DNA of 64,000 nucleotides from Paenibacillus dauci (GCF_000971985.1 NZ_KQ040798.1:310001-374000); one strand, 5' to 3'; positions 8,613 through 17,972 are shown, counted from the first letter of the stretch. A program made the numbers and translations. Notes: generated by a model from the letters alone, not told the origin.

Positions 8613-9548
8613 ATGAAAATTCGGCACGTGAATGCTGGTAACTTTACACTCATTGAAGATATTAATGAAGCGCTGGTGGCTCCTGAAGAGGGATTTTACT
8701 GGATTGACGCTGGTCTTGATGACCTGATCCTGCTTCAACCGCTGTTTATGCTGCATGATCTGGCTGTTGAGGATATGATGGGCGATGAAGAGCAGCGTCC
8801 AAAAATTGAAATCTACGAGAGCCATTACTTTATCGTCGTTAACAGTATTCGTTTTGACGATGAAGAGATTTTCCTGCGTGCATTGAATATTTTCCTGGGA
8901 CGTCATTTTATCATCACAGTGACCCGTCAGAAAATAAGTGAACTACGGACGCTCAAGCCGATTCTATGGGAAGAGGAAGTAAGCCGTCCCGACAAATTCA
9001 TGTATTTGCTGGTCGATCTGGTAGTGGATAACTATTTTACGGTCGGTGACCGGATCGAAGACCAGATTGAACGTCTGGAAGAAAATATCCTGATGAATAC
9101 CAAAAAGTCGCATCTTAACGAAATTATCGGTCTGCGCGGCGAGATTCTCTGGCTCAAGCGTGTACTTGGTCCTCAGCGCGAAGTTATCAATACACTGAAT
9201 AAAAAAGATCTGCGTCTGATCGATGACCAGCTGCAAAAATACTTCAGTGACGTGTACGAGAATGCGGTCAAAGTCTCCGAGATGTTTGACACATTCCGCG
9301 ATCTGATGGGTAACTTACGTGAAGCCTACCAGTCCAGTATCGCCAATCGTGCGAATGAAATTATGCGCGTATTTACCGCGATTACGACTATATTTATGCC
9401 GCTGACCGTAATTACCGGTATCTACGGAATGAACTTTGAATATATGCCGGAATTGAAGTGGCATTTTGGTTATCCGATGGTAATTGGTATTATGATTATT
9501 CTCGGTCTGACCATGTTCTTCACTTTCCGCAAAAAAGACTGGATCTGA
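8613..9548 (+). CDS. corA: CorA family divalent-cation (magnesium) transporter
   Basis: Passive uptake channel for Mg2+ and related divalent ions in the cell membrane. The long N-terminal cytoplasmic part (about residues 1-250) is acidic and helical. Two C-terminal membrane helices follow, the first ending in the YGMN signature (GMN at about residues 272-274) that forms the ion filter. The second runs to FRKKDWI with a basic cytoplasmic end. At 311 residues the length is normal for the family. AAGGAG precedes the ATG. The gene is followed by a strong terminator and preceded by a 42-residue ORF that may share its transcript. Confidence 0.95.
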   Translation: MKIRHVNAGNFTLIEDINEALVAPEEGFYWIDAGLDDLILLQPLFMLHDLAVEDMMGDEEQRPKIEIYESHYFIVVNSIRFDDEEIFLRALNIFLGRHFIITVTRQKISELRTLKPILWEEEVSRPDKFMYLLVDLVVDNYFTVGDRIEDQIERLEENILMNTKKSHLNEIIGLRGEILWLKRVLGPQREVINTLNKKDLRLIDDQLQKYFSDVYENAVKVSEMFDTFRDLMGNLREAYQSSIANRANEIMRVFTAITTIFMPLTVITGIYGMNFEYMPELKWHFGYPMVIGIMIILGLTMFFTFRKKDWI

Positions 9549-9557
9549 AATGAATAA

Positions 9558-9604
9558 AGCTGTCCTGCCCTGCTTGTAAACAGGGATCGGGACAGCTTTT
9601 TTTG
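9558..9604 (+). terminator. Intrinsic terminator after corA
   Basis: AGCTGTCCTG pairs with CGGGACAGCT, with an inner CCCTG/CAGGG stem, followed by a run of seven T. Confidence 0.88.
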
Positions 9605-9746
9605 TGTCTTACAATAGGTTACGGTTCATCTGATTCAAGCAAATTATCTGTTCACGGCGGCTACCATTCTGTTCCAGATGGGTTAGATAGCCCGCTAAAC
9701 TTTATTAGCATGTTTTCACTATGAACACTCTAACATAGACCAGTGA

Positions 9747-12700
9747 TCAAGGAATCTCCATCCATCTTTTCATAGTCTCTGCATTCAGGTGAGTCAGGCT
9801 GGCTACGGTAAAGTGCGCATGATCCACAACGTGCTGGATATTGACACCAATCGTCTTCATGCCGACTTCACGCACAGAACGCAGGCAATCTGCGGAATCC
9901 TCGATAACCATACAATGATAAGGGTGTACATTGACCGATTCTGCCGCAAGCACGAATACTTCCGGATCGGGTTTCGGATGTTCAATATCCTGCGCCTGAA
10001 TAATCGATGCAAAATAATCAATAATACCAAGACGCTCCATGATCTCCTTGGCATCCGGACGGTCTGTCGCGAGCAATACCGTTACATCCTGCTCTTTGAG
10101 CTGCTGCAGCAGTTCAATGGAGCCAGGCATCAGATATTCGCGATAAATATACTCATGAGACAAAGGATTACTCAGTACCGTAGGATCCCATTCCGGTGAC
10201 GGTTGGTTATCCATGATAGTATCTTCCCCATCATTGCTCTGAACAGCCGATGCATCTTGAGCCGGTTCCGACTGGGCAGGTGATGTGCTGCCTTTGGATT
10301 TGGATGTGTTGTTTTGTCCATCAGGCGATGCTTTGTCAGTATCAGCCGAAGTACCTGCAGCTTCGGTACCTGTGCTGCTATCGGCTTCGCCATCTACCGT
10401 AGATGAAGCTGACGGTTCTGTAACCGAATGGTCCGGCTTGCCATTGCCTTCTGATGATGGACTGCCTGCGCTGCCAAGTACTCCATTCTCATCCATTTCC
10501 ACTGTAGGAGGCTCTTCTGGTACATAGGTTAATGGAGGTAACTGCGCAGGTGTACCGCCAAAGTAAATATCCTGCTTCTCCGGCAGCGGCATCAGTACAC
10601 CCTCCAGACCGAAAATAACAGCCTGCAGCGCGCGATTCTTCATAATTAGCGGCTGGGTCAGAGCGACCAGTCGTTCATGTCCATAATGGGTGACGATTAT
10701 AGGTTCACCGCGTACCAGTCGATACGTGGTCAGATTGTCCTCAATTGTAATCTCCAGCAGACGCTTCTGGAACTGTACGCGGAAGCTGTAGCGTGTCCAG
10801 CCTGGTGGCAGCTTCGGTTCAAAATGAAGCTTGCCTGCATATTGACGCATACCTGCAAATCCGCCAACAATGGTCAGCCAGCTGCCTGCCATGGAAGCGG
10901 CGTGAATACCGTCTTTGACGTTGTTATGGAAATCATCCAGATCCATACGCGCCGACTGGATAAAGAAATCATAAGCAGGGTCCATTGTTCCAAGCTCTGC
11001 AGCCATAATCGCATGGATCGCAGCAGACAGGGAAGAGTCATGTGTGGTCAGCGGCTCGTAATACGCATAGTTCCGTACCTTTTCCATTTTGGTAAACCGA
11101 TGTCCCAGCATATACATCGCCAGAATCAGATCGGCCTGCTTGAGTACCTGATGGCGGTAAATAACGAGCGGGTGAAAATGCAGCAGCAGCGGATATTTCT
11201 CTGCCGGTGTATTTTCAAAATCCCAGATCCCTTTATCCAGGAAGGAATCATCCTGTCCGATCAGACCACTCTGACGATGAATATACATAGAATCTGCCGC
11301 ACGTTCCCATACATCGATCTCTTCATTGGTAAGTCCCATCGGGCTAAAGATCATCGCTTCATAGGAGTTAGGATCGGTATCACACCATTTTTTGAGTTCA
11401 CGGGCAGTGAATTCCAGCTGATCCTTAACCATCATGTTCGTATAGGTATTGTTATTGACCATGGCGGTATATTCATCCGGTCCGGTTACTCCGTTGATAC
11501 AGAAGCCTTTACCGGGAATCCAGTCCCCTGCAGACATGAAGAACCGGCAGGTCTCTACCAGCATCTCAAGTCCCTTGGTTCGCAGGAACTCCTGATCGTC
11601 CAGCGCTTCTGTATACTGAATAACCGCATGGGCTACATCGGCATTAATATGATACTGCGCAGTTCCGCCCGGATAGTAGGCAGATACTTCTTCCCCGCCG
11701 ATCGTACGCCATGGATAGAGGGCACCCGATCCTGCCATCTCGACAGCACGCTCTCTCGCCTTGGGCAAAGTATGATAACGGAATTCCAGAAGCTGATGTG
11801 CCAGATCCGGCTGTGTATACAGGAAGAACGGCATAATATACGTCTCGGTATCCCAGAAATAGTGACCTTCATAACCTTCCCCGGTAATCCCTTTGGCACC
11901 GATATTGGTACGTCCATCACGGCCTACAGACTGGAACAGATGAAAGGCATTGAAACGCAGTCCCTGTTGCAGTTTCTCGTCGCCTTCGACCTGAATATCG
12001 GCGGTTTCCCAGAATTCATCCAGACGCTGCTTTTGCAGATCAGCCAGCGCTTTGAATCCATCTTTCATGACATCCTTGAGCGTGGATTCTGCCAGAATAG
12101 GCAGATGTTCAATCTCGTAGTCTTTGGATGTGTAATAGACAATCCCCTTTTCCAGTACAGCCTCGGTATCCTGCTTGAGATTAAAGGTAAAATGTTTTTC
12201 CAGGCGCTGTTCCTGCTGTTCGCTTTTCAGCTTGTATTTGCGGTTCGCCCGATGATCGGCAGCACACCAGAGGTGGAATTCCGTCTCTGAGGTTTGCTGC
12301 TCCAGTGCCATACGGGTGCCTTCCTCATGCTTGCCAATCGTATTCAGTACCTGCCCTTTAAAAGCGGCTCCGGCACGTGGATCGCCTTCGGAGATTTCAT
12401 TGTGCACTTCGCCGTTCAGTGCAGAGACGAGAGTGATTTCTCCCGAGAAGTTAAGCGGCTTCACCGTATAGCGAATCATTGCTACATGCTTGTTGGCAAA
12501 AGACACCAAGCGTTCGATCCGGATCGAAATACATTTACCTGTACCACTTTCCCAAGTGATCTGACGGGTAAGTATACCGGTCTGCATGTCCAGAGTACGT
12601 TCATAATCAATCAGCCGTCCGGCAAGCAGATTGAAGCGTTCTCCCTCGATCCAGAGCTCGATAATCTTGCTGTCTGTCACATTCAGCATCGTCTGCCGCT

Positions 12701-12947
12701 TGCGCGCATAACCATAGGCTTCCTCACCATACGTGATATCTGCCGAATCATAAAATCCATTCAGATATGTACCATTTAGTGCATCCACTTCCGGTACATC
12801 CATACCTTCCTCAAAGTGGCCTCTCATCCCGATATAGCCGTTGGCTACGGTAAAGACCGTCTCACTGCGGCGGTTATACTGCGGATTATATAAAGTTTCT
12901 CGAATCGTCCACGGTTCTATTTCATAGATCGTTGTTCCTTCTCTCAT
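9747..12947 (-). CDS. GH65 glycoside phosphorylase fused to a degenerate HAD (beta-phosphoglucomutase-like) domain
   Basis: At 1066 residues this is much longer than a normal GH65 enzyme (about 760). Residues 1-265 form the GH65 N-terminal sandwich; about 315-700 form the (alpha/alpha)6 barrel, with GHYFWDTE and the general acid Glu492 in TGPDEY. Such enzymes phosphorolyse alpha-glucosides such as maltose, trehalose or kojibiose to beta-glucose-1-phosphate. A C-terminal part resembles beta-phosphoglucomutase, which would handle that product. However, motif I reads VIFGLEGVL, with Gly780 and Glu782 where the two Asp should be. The cap region is replaced by a Ser/Glu/Asp/Thr-rich linker (about 800-915). 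Later motifs (Lys992 in HPKPDPE; VIEDS near 1016) remain. AGGAG precedes the ATG. It is monocistronic. Substrate is unknown. Confidence 0.9.
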   Translation of the reverse strand: MREGTTIYEIEPWTIRETLYNPQYNRRSETVFTVANGYIGMRGHFEEGMDVPEVDALNGTYLNGFYDSADITYGEEAYGYARKRQTMLNVTDSKIIELWIEGERFNLLAGRLIDYERTLDMQTGILTRQITWESGTGKCISIRIERLVSFANKHVAMIRYTVKPLNFSGEITLVSALNGEVHNEISEGDPRAGAAFKGQVLNTIGKHEEGTRMALEQQTSETEFHLWCAADHRANRKYKLKSEQQEQRLEKHFTFNLKQDTEAVLEKGIVYYTSKDYEIEHLPILAESTLKDVMKDGFKALADLQKQRLDEFWETADIQVEGDEKLQQGLRFNAFHLFQSVGRDGRTNIGAKGITGEGYEGHYFWDTETYIMPFFLYTQPDLAHQLLEFRYHTLPKARERAVEMAGSGALYPWRTIGGEEVSAYYPGGTAQYHINADVAHAVIQYTEALDDQEFLRTKGLEMLVETCRFFMSAGDWIPGKGFCINGVTGPDEYTAMVNNNTYTNMMVKDQLEFTARELKKWCDTDPNSYEAMIFSPMGLTNEEIDVWERAADSMYIHRQSGLIGQDDSFLDKGIWDFENTPAEKYPLLLHFHPLVIYRHQVLKQADLILAMYMLGHRFTKMEKVRNYAYYEPLTTHDSSLSAAIHAIMAAELGTMDPAYDFFIQSARMDLDDFHNNVKDGIHAASMAGSWLTIVGGFAGMRQYAGKLHFEPKLPPGWTRYSFRVQFQKRLLEITIEDNLTTYRLVRGEPIIVTHYGHERLVALTQPLIMKNRALQAVIFGLEGVLMPLPEKQDIYFGGTPAQLPPLTYVPEEPPTVEMDENGVLGSAGSPSSEGNGKPDHSVTEPSASSTVDGEADSSTGTEAAGTSADTDKASPDGQNNTSKSKGSTSPAQSEPAQDASAVQSNDGEDTIMDNQPSPEWDPTVLSNPLSHEYIYREYLMPGSIELLQQLKEQDVTVLLATDRPDAKEIMERLGIIDYFASIIQAQDIEHPKPDPEVFVLAAESVNVHPYHCMVIEDSADCLRSVREVGMKTIGVNIQHVVDHAHFTVASLTHLNAETMKRWMEIP

Positions 12948-13065
12948 TCCGCTGGCTCCTTTCTGATTTGAAATGCTGCTTCAGATTATGCTGCTTCTAA
13001 TAGTAATGTCATAACTGCCATTGCTGTCTACAGGCGCGTACCTATTTAATTGCATAAACATACCC

Positions 13066-13089
13066 TTGAAATAATTAACCATATTTCAA
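13066..13089. promoter_or_regulatory. Operator-like inverted repeat upstream of the GH65 gene
   Basis: TTGAAATA and TATTTCAA form a perfect 8-bp inverted repeat with an 8-base spacer, about 120 bases upstream of the GH65 start. The size suits a dimeric regulator, but no matching regulator gene is adjacent and the site could be chance in AT-rich DNA. The rest of 12948-13185 shows nothing clear. Confidence 0.3.
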
Positions 13090-13189
13090 CCATGAAAGCT
13101 CTTACAAAAAAATTAAAGCAAAATAAATTTGAATAACCCGAATAAAACGGTGACCAAAAATGCAATAAACTACAATTTCGGATATAACA

Positions 13190-13227
13190 AAGGTCCCTTT
13201 CTACTTAAGATTATAGAAAGGGACCTT
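13190..13227 (-). terminator. Hairpin after bdbC
   Basis: A perfect 14-bp stem (AAGGTCCCTTTCTA with its complement) lies about 90 bases after the bdbC stop. The T-tract on the minus strand is poor (TTTGTT), so it may be a weak terminator or a 3'-end stabiliser. Confidence 0.6.
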
Positions 13228-13316
13228 GCTGTTTACAAGCATCAGAATAAGATCACACTCCATACATTGGCACTTCCATTGTTGGCAGGTGCTTATGAAG
13301 CGATAAGATTCTGTTG

Positions 13317-13787
13317 TTATTCTTCTTCATAGGCGAATTCAGCATCAGTCACTTCATCATATGCACGGCTTCCGCGCCATAGCAGCAGGGCAATCAGTGT
13401 AAATGCCACAAATGCCATAAACGGAATCGTGATAAAACCAAGCAATTCGAAATACGCCTGATTACAGGGCACTCCTGTGGTACACGGCGTTACACGTGCA
13501 AGTGCAGGAATATGTTCCTCTGCATAATGATACAGGGCAATGAGGCCGCCTATAATACTGAGCGGCAGTACATAGCCTACAATACGGCGATCACTCCGAT
13601 AAGCGGCAATACCGAGCAGAATGACCTGTGGATACATGAAAATTCGCTGGAACCAGCATAACTTGCAGGGATCAAACTTCAGTACATCGCTCAGGTAAAG
13701 ACTTCCTCCTGTCGCGACGATTGCTACAATCCAGGCCAGAAAGAGATAATACTTCGCCAGAAAGGACTTGAAGCCACCTGTCTGCAT
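13317..13787 (-). CDS. bdbC: DsbB-like disulfide bond oxidoreductase
   Basis: A membrane quinone-linked oxidoreductase that re-oxidises a DsbA-type thiol oxidase. Four membrane helices are visible (about residues 13-30, 44-60, 67-87 and 118-140). The first redox pair is CKLC, followed by [10 protein letters not shown]. The second is C-TTGVP-C in the outer loop, as in Bacillus BdbC. At 156 residues the length is a little above the usual ~140, with an acidic C-terminal tail. It starts 5 bases after bdbD, and its RBS (GGAGGGA) overlaps the bdbD stop, so the pair is co-translated. Confidence 0.93.
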   Translation of the reverse strand: MQTGGFKSFLAKYYLFLAWIVAIVATGGSLYLSDVLKFDPCKLCWFQRIFMYPQVILLGIAAYRSDRRIVGYVLPLSIIGGLIALYHYAEEHIPALARVTPCTTGVPCNQAYFELLGFITIPFMAFVAFTLIALLLWRGSRAYDEVTDAEFAYEEE

Positions 13788-13792
13788 CGGAG

Positions 13793-14566
13793 TTATCCCT
13801 CCGATCCGGCAGCGGTCTTCGCCTGCTCAATCGCCTGTTTGAGAGCTTTGTAGTCACCCAGATCGCCGGTATACTGTACCCCATTAATAAAGATAGACGG
13901 CGTGCCCGGAATCTGCAAGGCTTCGCCTTTGTCATACTGGGCTTCTACCTGCTTGGCATAGGTTTTGTTCTCGATATCCTCGCGCAGTTTGGCAGTATCT
14001 ATACCGAGATTGGCTTTTTCCGCCAGCTGAACCAGATAGTCGGTCGTCGCCCACTCTGTATTCTCATCTTTTTGATTGGCATAGATGCTATCCAGATAAG
14101 GCCAGAATGCTTCATTTTTCTGATGATAGACCGACTCTACTGCCAGCGCAGCTGTTTTGGAATCCTCACCAATAAACGGGAAGTTGGAGAAATATAGCGC
14201 AGCTGTACCGGTATTGATATAATCTTTTTCGATCTGCGGAACAATCTGTTCATTATACTGCTTGCAGATCGGACATTTAAAATCGCCGAACTCCACAATT
14301 TTGACTGGTGCATCCGTTTTGCCTTTGAACGGGAGCTGGGCATAATCGAATGTTGCCGGTGCTGAACTACTGGTACCTGCTGTGTTGTTATTATTCGGGA
14401 TAAATACAATCAGCAGTACAACTACTGCAATCACTGCTACGGTACCGATGATCAGATTGCGCATCGTTTTCCGCTGACGTATGCGTTCTTTTTCGAGACG
14501 TTCCTGATTTTTCTGGCGTTTGATTTCTGGATTGATCTTTTTCTTGCCAGGTTTGGAATTAGACAA
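13793..14566 (-). CDS. bdbD: DsbA-like thiol-disulfide oxidoreductase, membrane-anchored
   Basis: Introduces disulfide bonds into exported proteins; partner of the adjacent BdbC. A TTG start at 14564-14566 is chosen because AGGTG lies 6 bases upstream and because the longer reading frame would run deep into the preceding kinase gene. From there it has 257 residues: a basic cytoplasmic stretch, one membrane anchor (LIIGTVAVIAVVVLLIVF), a short Asn/Ser/Thr linker, then the thioredoxin-fold domain with FGDFKCPICKQY and the cis-Pro region GTPSIFINGV. The start overlaps the end of the ROK kinase gene by 8 bases. Confidence 0.92.
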   Translation of the reverse strand: MSNSKPGKKKINPEIKRQKNQERLEKERIRQRKTMRNLIIGTVAVIAVVVLLIVFIPNNNNTAGTSSSAPATFDYAQLPFKGKTDAPVKIVEFGDFKCPICKQYNEQIVPQIEKDYINTGTAALYFSNFPFIGEDSKTAALAVESVYHQKNEAFWPYLDSIYANQKDENTEWATTDYLVQLAEKANLGIDTAKLREDIENKTYAKQVEAQYDKGEALQIPGTPSIFINGVQYTGDLGDYKALKQAIEQAKTAAGSEG

Positions 14567-15458
14567 CGTCTGCACCTGCCTCTCCCTCAAGAGCCAGCTT
14601 CGCCAGTGCAATTGCGCCGCATAGTCCAGCATTGTCGCCAAGACCCGGGGAAACAATATACTGATCCAGATTTTCCTGTAGACTCGGGTGCTGCACATAG
14701 CCATTCAGCTGCTGCTGCAGTTTCTCGCGGATCAGCGGGAACAGCTGCTCCTGCTTCATCACGCCGCCGCCCATAATGATCTTCTGTGGCGACAGGATCA
14801 GTACATAGCTCATCAGTGCCTGTGCCAGATAGTAGGCTTCCATCTCCCAGGCTGGATGATCCGGCGTCAATTCGGAACCTTTCACCTGCCAGCGTTTCTC
14901 CAGAGCAGGACCTGCTGCCATACCTTCCAGGCAATCTCCGTGATATGGGCAGAATCCTGCAAATGTATCGTCGGGATGACGACGAACCAGAATATGGCCC
15001 ATTTCCGGATGGGACAGTCCGTGCAGCATTTTGCCATCGACTACAGCGCCAGCACCGATACCGGTTCCTACCGTAATATACAGGCAGCTATCCAGGCCTT
15101 TGGCTGCTCCCCAGGTATACTCTCCGAGAGCAGCACCATTCACATCGGTATCAAAGCTCATAGGAACAGCAAAATGCTGTTTTAAGTGCCCGATAATATC
15201 AAATTGTCCCCAATGAGGCTTGGGCGTTGTTGTTATGTATCCGTACGTTGGGCTGCCCGGAATCGGGTCAATAGGTCCGAATGATCCTACTCCCAGTGCT
15301 TCAATGCCTTTTCCTTCAAAAAATGAAACCACGTTTTTCATTGTGATCTCCGGTGTCTCTGTAGGGAAGCTGGCACGTTCGAGAATTTGTCCGTCCTCTG
15401 TTCCAATACCGCATACAAATTTGGTACCGCCTGCTTCGATTGCTCCGAGTTTTTTCAT
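14559..15458 (-). CDS. ROK family sugar kinase, fructokinase-like
   Basis: Phosphorylates a hexose, most likely fructose, with ATP. EAGGTKFVCGIG at the N-terminus is the phosphate-binding loop; DTDVNGAALGE and TVGTGIGAG are ROK motifs. The HPEMGHILV segment and the zinc-binding CPYHGDCLEG are typical of the YdhR/ScrK fructokinase branch rather than glucokinases. The ATG at 15456-15458 (MKKLGAIE) has AAGGAGAC 10 bases before it; a longer frame upstream lacks an RBS. This gives 299 residues, the family norm. It is first in an operon with bdbD-bdbC, an odd pairing with no obvious functional link. Confidence 0.88.
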   Translation of the reverse strand: MKKLGAIEAGGTKFVCGIGTEDGQILERASFPTETPEITMKNVVSFFEGKGIEALGVGSFGPIDPIPGSPTYGYITTTPKPHWGQFDIIGHLKQHFAVPMSFDTDVNGAALGEYTWGAAKGLDSCLYITVGTGIGAGAVVDGKMLHGLSHPEMGHILVRRHPDDTFAGFCPYHGDCLEGMAAGPALEKRWQVKGSELTPDHPAWEMEAYYLAQALMSYVLILSPQKIIMGGGVMKQEQLFPLIREKLQQQLNGYVQHPSLQENLDQYIVSPGLGDNAGLCGAIALAKLALEGEAGADVV

Positions 15459-15619
15459 GAATTTATGAGTCTCCTTTGCAATATGCTTGTGGATTATCGG
15501 TAATTCGGATTGCATCAGTCTCTGATCTTACGCCTTTTCTGTGTCGGACAGATGTCGACATTGATAAAAGTCCTAAGATTCAGAAACTGCGCAGATCCTG
15601 TTCGTATATCCGATTTATC

Positions 15620-15647
15620 ATTGTAATGGGATACGGAACTTTGCCAA
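15620..15647 (-). promoter_or_regulatory. Promoter of the ROK kinase-bdbDC unit
   Basis: Minus-strand TTGGCA (15642-15647) and TACAAT (15620-15625) are spaced by 16 bases. The untranslated leader would be about 155 bases; nothing else was recognised in it. Confidence 0.5.
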
Positions 15648-15748
15648 ATGACAGACATCACTACTGTATGATATGCAGAACAATGCCTGATGATTATGCA
15701 TTGATGCAGCGATAGATCTCTTCGTATCCATCTGCACCGCTATATCGC

Positions 15749-16858
15749 TTAAGAACGATTGCCTCCAAATACAAGCGTATTACTGAGCGGACGGCCAGCA
15801 GATGTAATCATTTTGCCATTCGCATACATACCCGAAGAGGCTCCGCCATCCAGATTCATCGCATCCCGGGCACCGAGTTTCTGCATGATGGCAGCCCACT
15901 GCTTCATCGTCGCTCCAGACACGGTAGCGATCAGGACCGAACCATCTGGCATAATGGCAATTCCGCTGCGTGCGCCCGAAGCATTCAGTATTTTGGGGTC
16001 CTGAAACCCTTCGGTTGCGGCATCCAGTGCCACTTGTCCATGATCTACCAGCCGCGGACCTGCCCCAACAGCAGTCACCACATCCTGCCATGCAATATCC
16101 TTGCCATGCATATCCTGGTAGTCGATATTCATCTTGACCTGTGCTCCCGGTTCGAAACGGTCTGCTGTCGACTTTTCACTGCCGGTATACACAATTACAT
16201 ATCCATTTTTAGGAATTGATGTATTTTTATTATTCGCTTTGCGGATAACTTTTCCCTGCACAACTGTTACAGCTATTCCTCCGCTGAATCCGGTAGATGC
16301 TCCACGATCCGGCGTGTAGACGATCGACGTACCAGCAGCTGTTCCTGGTGTACGGTTAAACCAGGTTGCATACCAGCTTGATCCCCGACCTTTTGCAGGA
16401 GTAACCGTACCGGTAACCGAGATACGCAGACTGTCCATTTTGGCAGTGCCATCCTTGGTGAATCCAATCGTCGTACCATAACGGCCCAAATGCTGCAGAC
16501 GCCCTCCAGAGATCAGGGTTCCGTACGGATCAGGTGGGCCGCCATAAGCTTCAAAAAAAGCACCATTGATTGCTGCACCTGCTCCATACGAACGGGCTAT
16601 GGCAGCAAGAGAAGCGGTATGCCCTACCTGACGGTCTGCGAGTCCGACAGCAGTAGCCGTACCTTTGGGGATACGTACCGTCTGTCCGTTAAATGTACGA
16701 CCTGCTGCATTTACTTTTTGCGTGGAGACCTTGAATGTTGATGAACCTGCTGCAATCGCTTGGGAAGAAAATGCAGGCCAAATAGAGATTAGAAGCATTA
16801 TACAGAGCAACAGCGCTGTATTGCGTACAGAACCGAGGAGAAGGATATTCTTTTTCAT
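15749..16858 (-). CDS. Secreted phosphodiester glycosidase (NAGPA domain)
   Basis: An exported protein of 369 residues. The signal peptide has MKKN, a hydrophobic core from about residue 14 to 31 and an AIAAGSS cleavage zone near 37. The mature part carries the NAGPA domain, related to the enzyme that uncovers mannose-6-phosphate and to bacterial wall-linked proteins. Typical pieces are INGAFFEAYGGPPDPYG, AVGAGPRLV, SGIAIMPDG and the C-terminal AMNLDGGASSGMY. The substrate is unknown; a phosphodiester-linked sugar in the cell envelope is likely from the family. Its ATG directly follows the stop codon of the exonuclease gene (TAA-ATG), so it is translationally coupled to it. Confidence 0.87.
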   Translation of the reverse strand: MKKNILLLGSVRNTALLLCIMLLISIWPAFSSQAIAAGSSTFKVSTQKVNAAGRTFNGQTVRIPKGTATAVGLADRQVGHTASLAAIARSYGAGAAINGAFFEAYGGPPDPYGTLISGGRLQHLGRYGTTIGFTKDGTAKMDSLRISVTGTVTPAKGRGSSWYATWFNRTPGTAAGTSIVYTPDRGASTGFSGGIAVTVVQGKVIRKANNKNTSIPKNGYVIVYTGSEKSTADRFEPGAQVKMNIDYQDMHGKDIAWQDVVTAVGAGPRLVDHGQVALDAATEGFQDPKILNASGARSGIAIMPDGSVLIATVSGATMKQWAAIMQKLGARDAMNLDGGASSGMYANGKMITSAGRPLSNTLVFGGNRS

Positions 16859-17746
16859 TTAAAACACGCCCACTCCCAGCATCGAACAGAGACTCTTGAT
16901 CTCCAGCTCTTCAAATTTGCTCGTTATCGCCTCATCATTGAGCAGCAGCAGACATTCATCCAAGGTGCAGACGACAGGCACATGGCGATGAATCGTTGCC
17001 AATCGACGTGACAAATGCAGCATATCGAGATCTGCTTCAATTTTTTTGCGAACCGATGGAGTCAAGTGCTCCAGATTCTCCAGAATCCCTTCGACCGAGC
17101 CGTACTCTTTGACGAGTTTTGTAGCAGTCTTTTCTCCGATTCCCTTTACACCCGGATAGTTATCGCTGGCGTCCCCCATCAGTGCTTTCATATCGATGAT
17201 CTGTTCGGGAGTAAGCTCTTTTTCTTCCAGCAGGGACTCCGGCGTATAGACTCTGTAATTGCCATAGCCTTTTTTCATAATAATCACACTGGTGCGATGA
17301 TCGACCAGCTGCAGCATATCATGATCACCCGTCAGGATGAGCACTTCCATGTTCTGCTCTAGTTCACGGGAAATAGTACCAATACAGTCATCCGCCTCAT
17401 ATCCCGGCGCACTCAGATTCGGAATGCCCATACTCTCGGTCACTTCCAGAATCAGGTCAAATTGCGGGATCAGATCATCCGGTGCAGCGGTTCGGTTGCC
17501 TTTGTAGGCAGCAAATTCCTCGCGGCGGAAAGTTTGGGTACCCAGATCCCAGCAGCAGGCAATATGAGTCGGTTCGTACAGACGTACCGCATCCCATAGA
17601 TAACGTACAAATCCATATACGGCATTGGTTGGAATACCAGACTTGGTGCGGCGAATATAGCCAGTCTGGGCAGTGGCATAATACGCACGGAACAGCAGAG
17701 CCATTCCGTCGACTAACATCATTTTACGTTCATTAAGTTCTGTCAA
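16859..17746 (-). CDS. Stand-alone 5'-3' exonuclease (YpcP/Pol I N-domain type)
   Basis: A flap-type 5'-3' exonuclease homologous to the N-terminal domain of DNA polymerase I, presumably for Okazaki flap removal and repair. The metal-binding acidic residues lie in MLVDGMALLFR, GYEADDCIGT and LTGDHDMLQL. The helix-hairpin-helix DNA-binding part GDASDNYPGVKGIGEKT follows near residue 190. At 295 residues it has the length of this free-standing family. The predicted start is TTG with AGGAGAG upstream. It is followed without a gap by the phosphodiester glycosidase gene. Confidence 0.92.
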   Translation of the reverse strand: MTELNERKMMLVDGMALLFRAYYATAQTGYIRRTKSGIPTNAVYGFVRYLWDAVRLYEPTHIACCWDLGTQTFRREEFAAYKGNRTAAPDDLIPQFDLILEVTESMGIPNLSAPGYEADDCIGTISRELEQNMEVLILTGDHDMLQLVDHRTSVIIMKKGYGNYRVYTPESLLEEKELTPEQIIDMKALMGDASDNYPGVKGIGEKTATKLVKEYGSVEGILENLEHLTPSVRKKIEADLDMLHLSRRLATIHRHVPVVCTLDECLLLLNDEAITSKFEELEIKSLCSMLGVGVF

Positions 17747-17936
17747 TTGTGTCTTCTCTCCTATACATATGAAACCAGTTTGACTATATCATACCGAATA
17801 TGCAGCTGACTGTACAACTGTTCACAGCAACCAATTTACCCATGCCATCTCTACATTCTCATACCCGTCGGCATCCTGATGCTGCAATTTATGCTCATAT
17901 GTCTGATAACGGACGGTCCGTATGGCTTTATACGCC

Positions 17937-17972
17937 AGAAGCTCCCTTTGTATAGATAGAAAGGGAGCTTCT
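17937..17972 (-). terminator. Hairpin after the secreted-protein gene
   Basis: A perfect 13-bp stem (AGAAGCTCCCTTT with its complement) sits 37 bases beyond the stop of the gene at 18009-18437. It lacks a clear T-run on either strand. It is shaped like the hairpin at 13190-13227. Confidence 0.5.

Noticed and set aside
10677-12290. 537-codon plus-strand ORF opposite the GH65 gene
   Set aside because: It is the antisense shadow of the GH65 coding region, with His/Arg/Ile-rich composition and no domain.
13129-13332. 67-codon plus-strand ORF after bdbC
   Set aside because: No RBS; it covers the terminator hairpin and runs into the bdbC 3' end.
15476-15715. 79-codon plus-strand ORF upstream of the ROK kinase
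   Set aside because: No RBS and it overlaps the kinase promoter on the other strand; no recognisable features.
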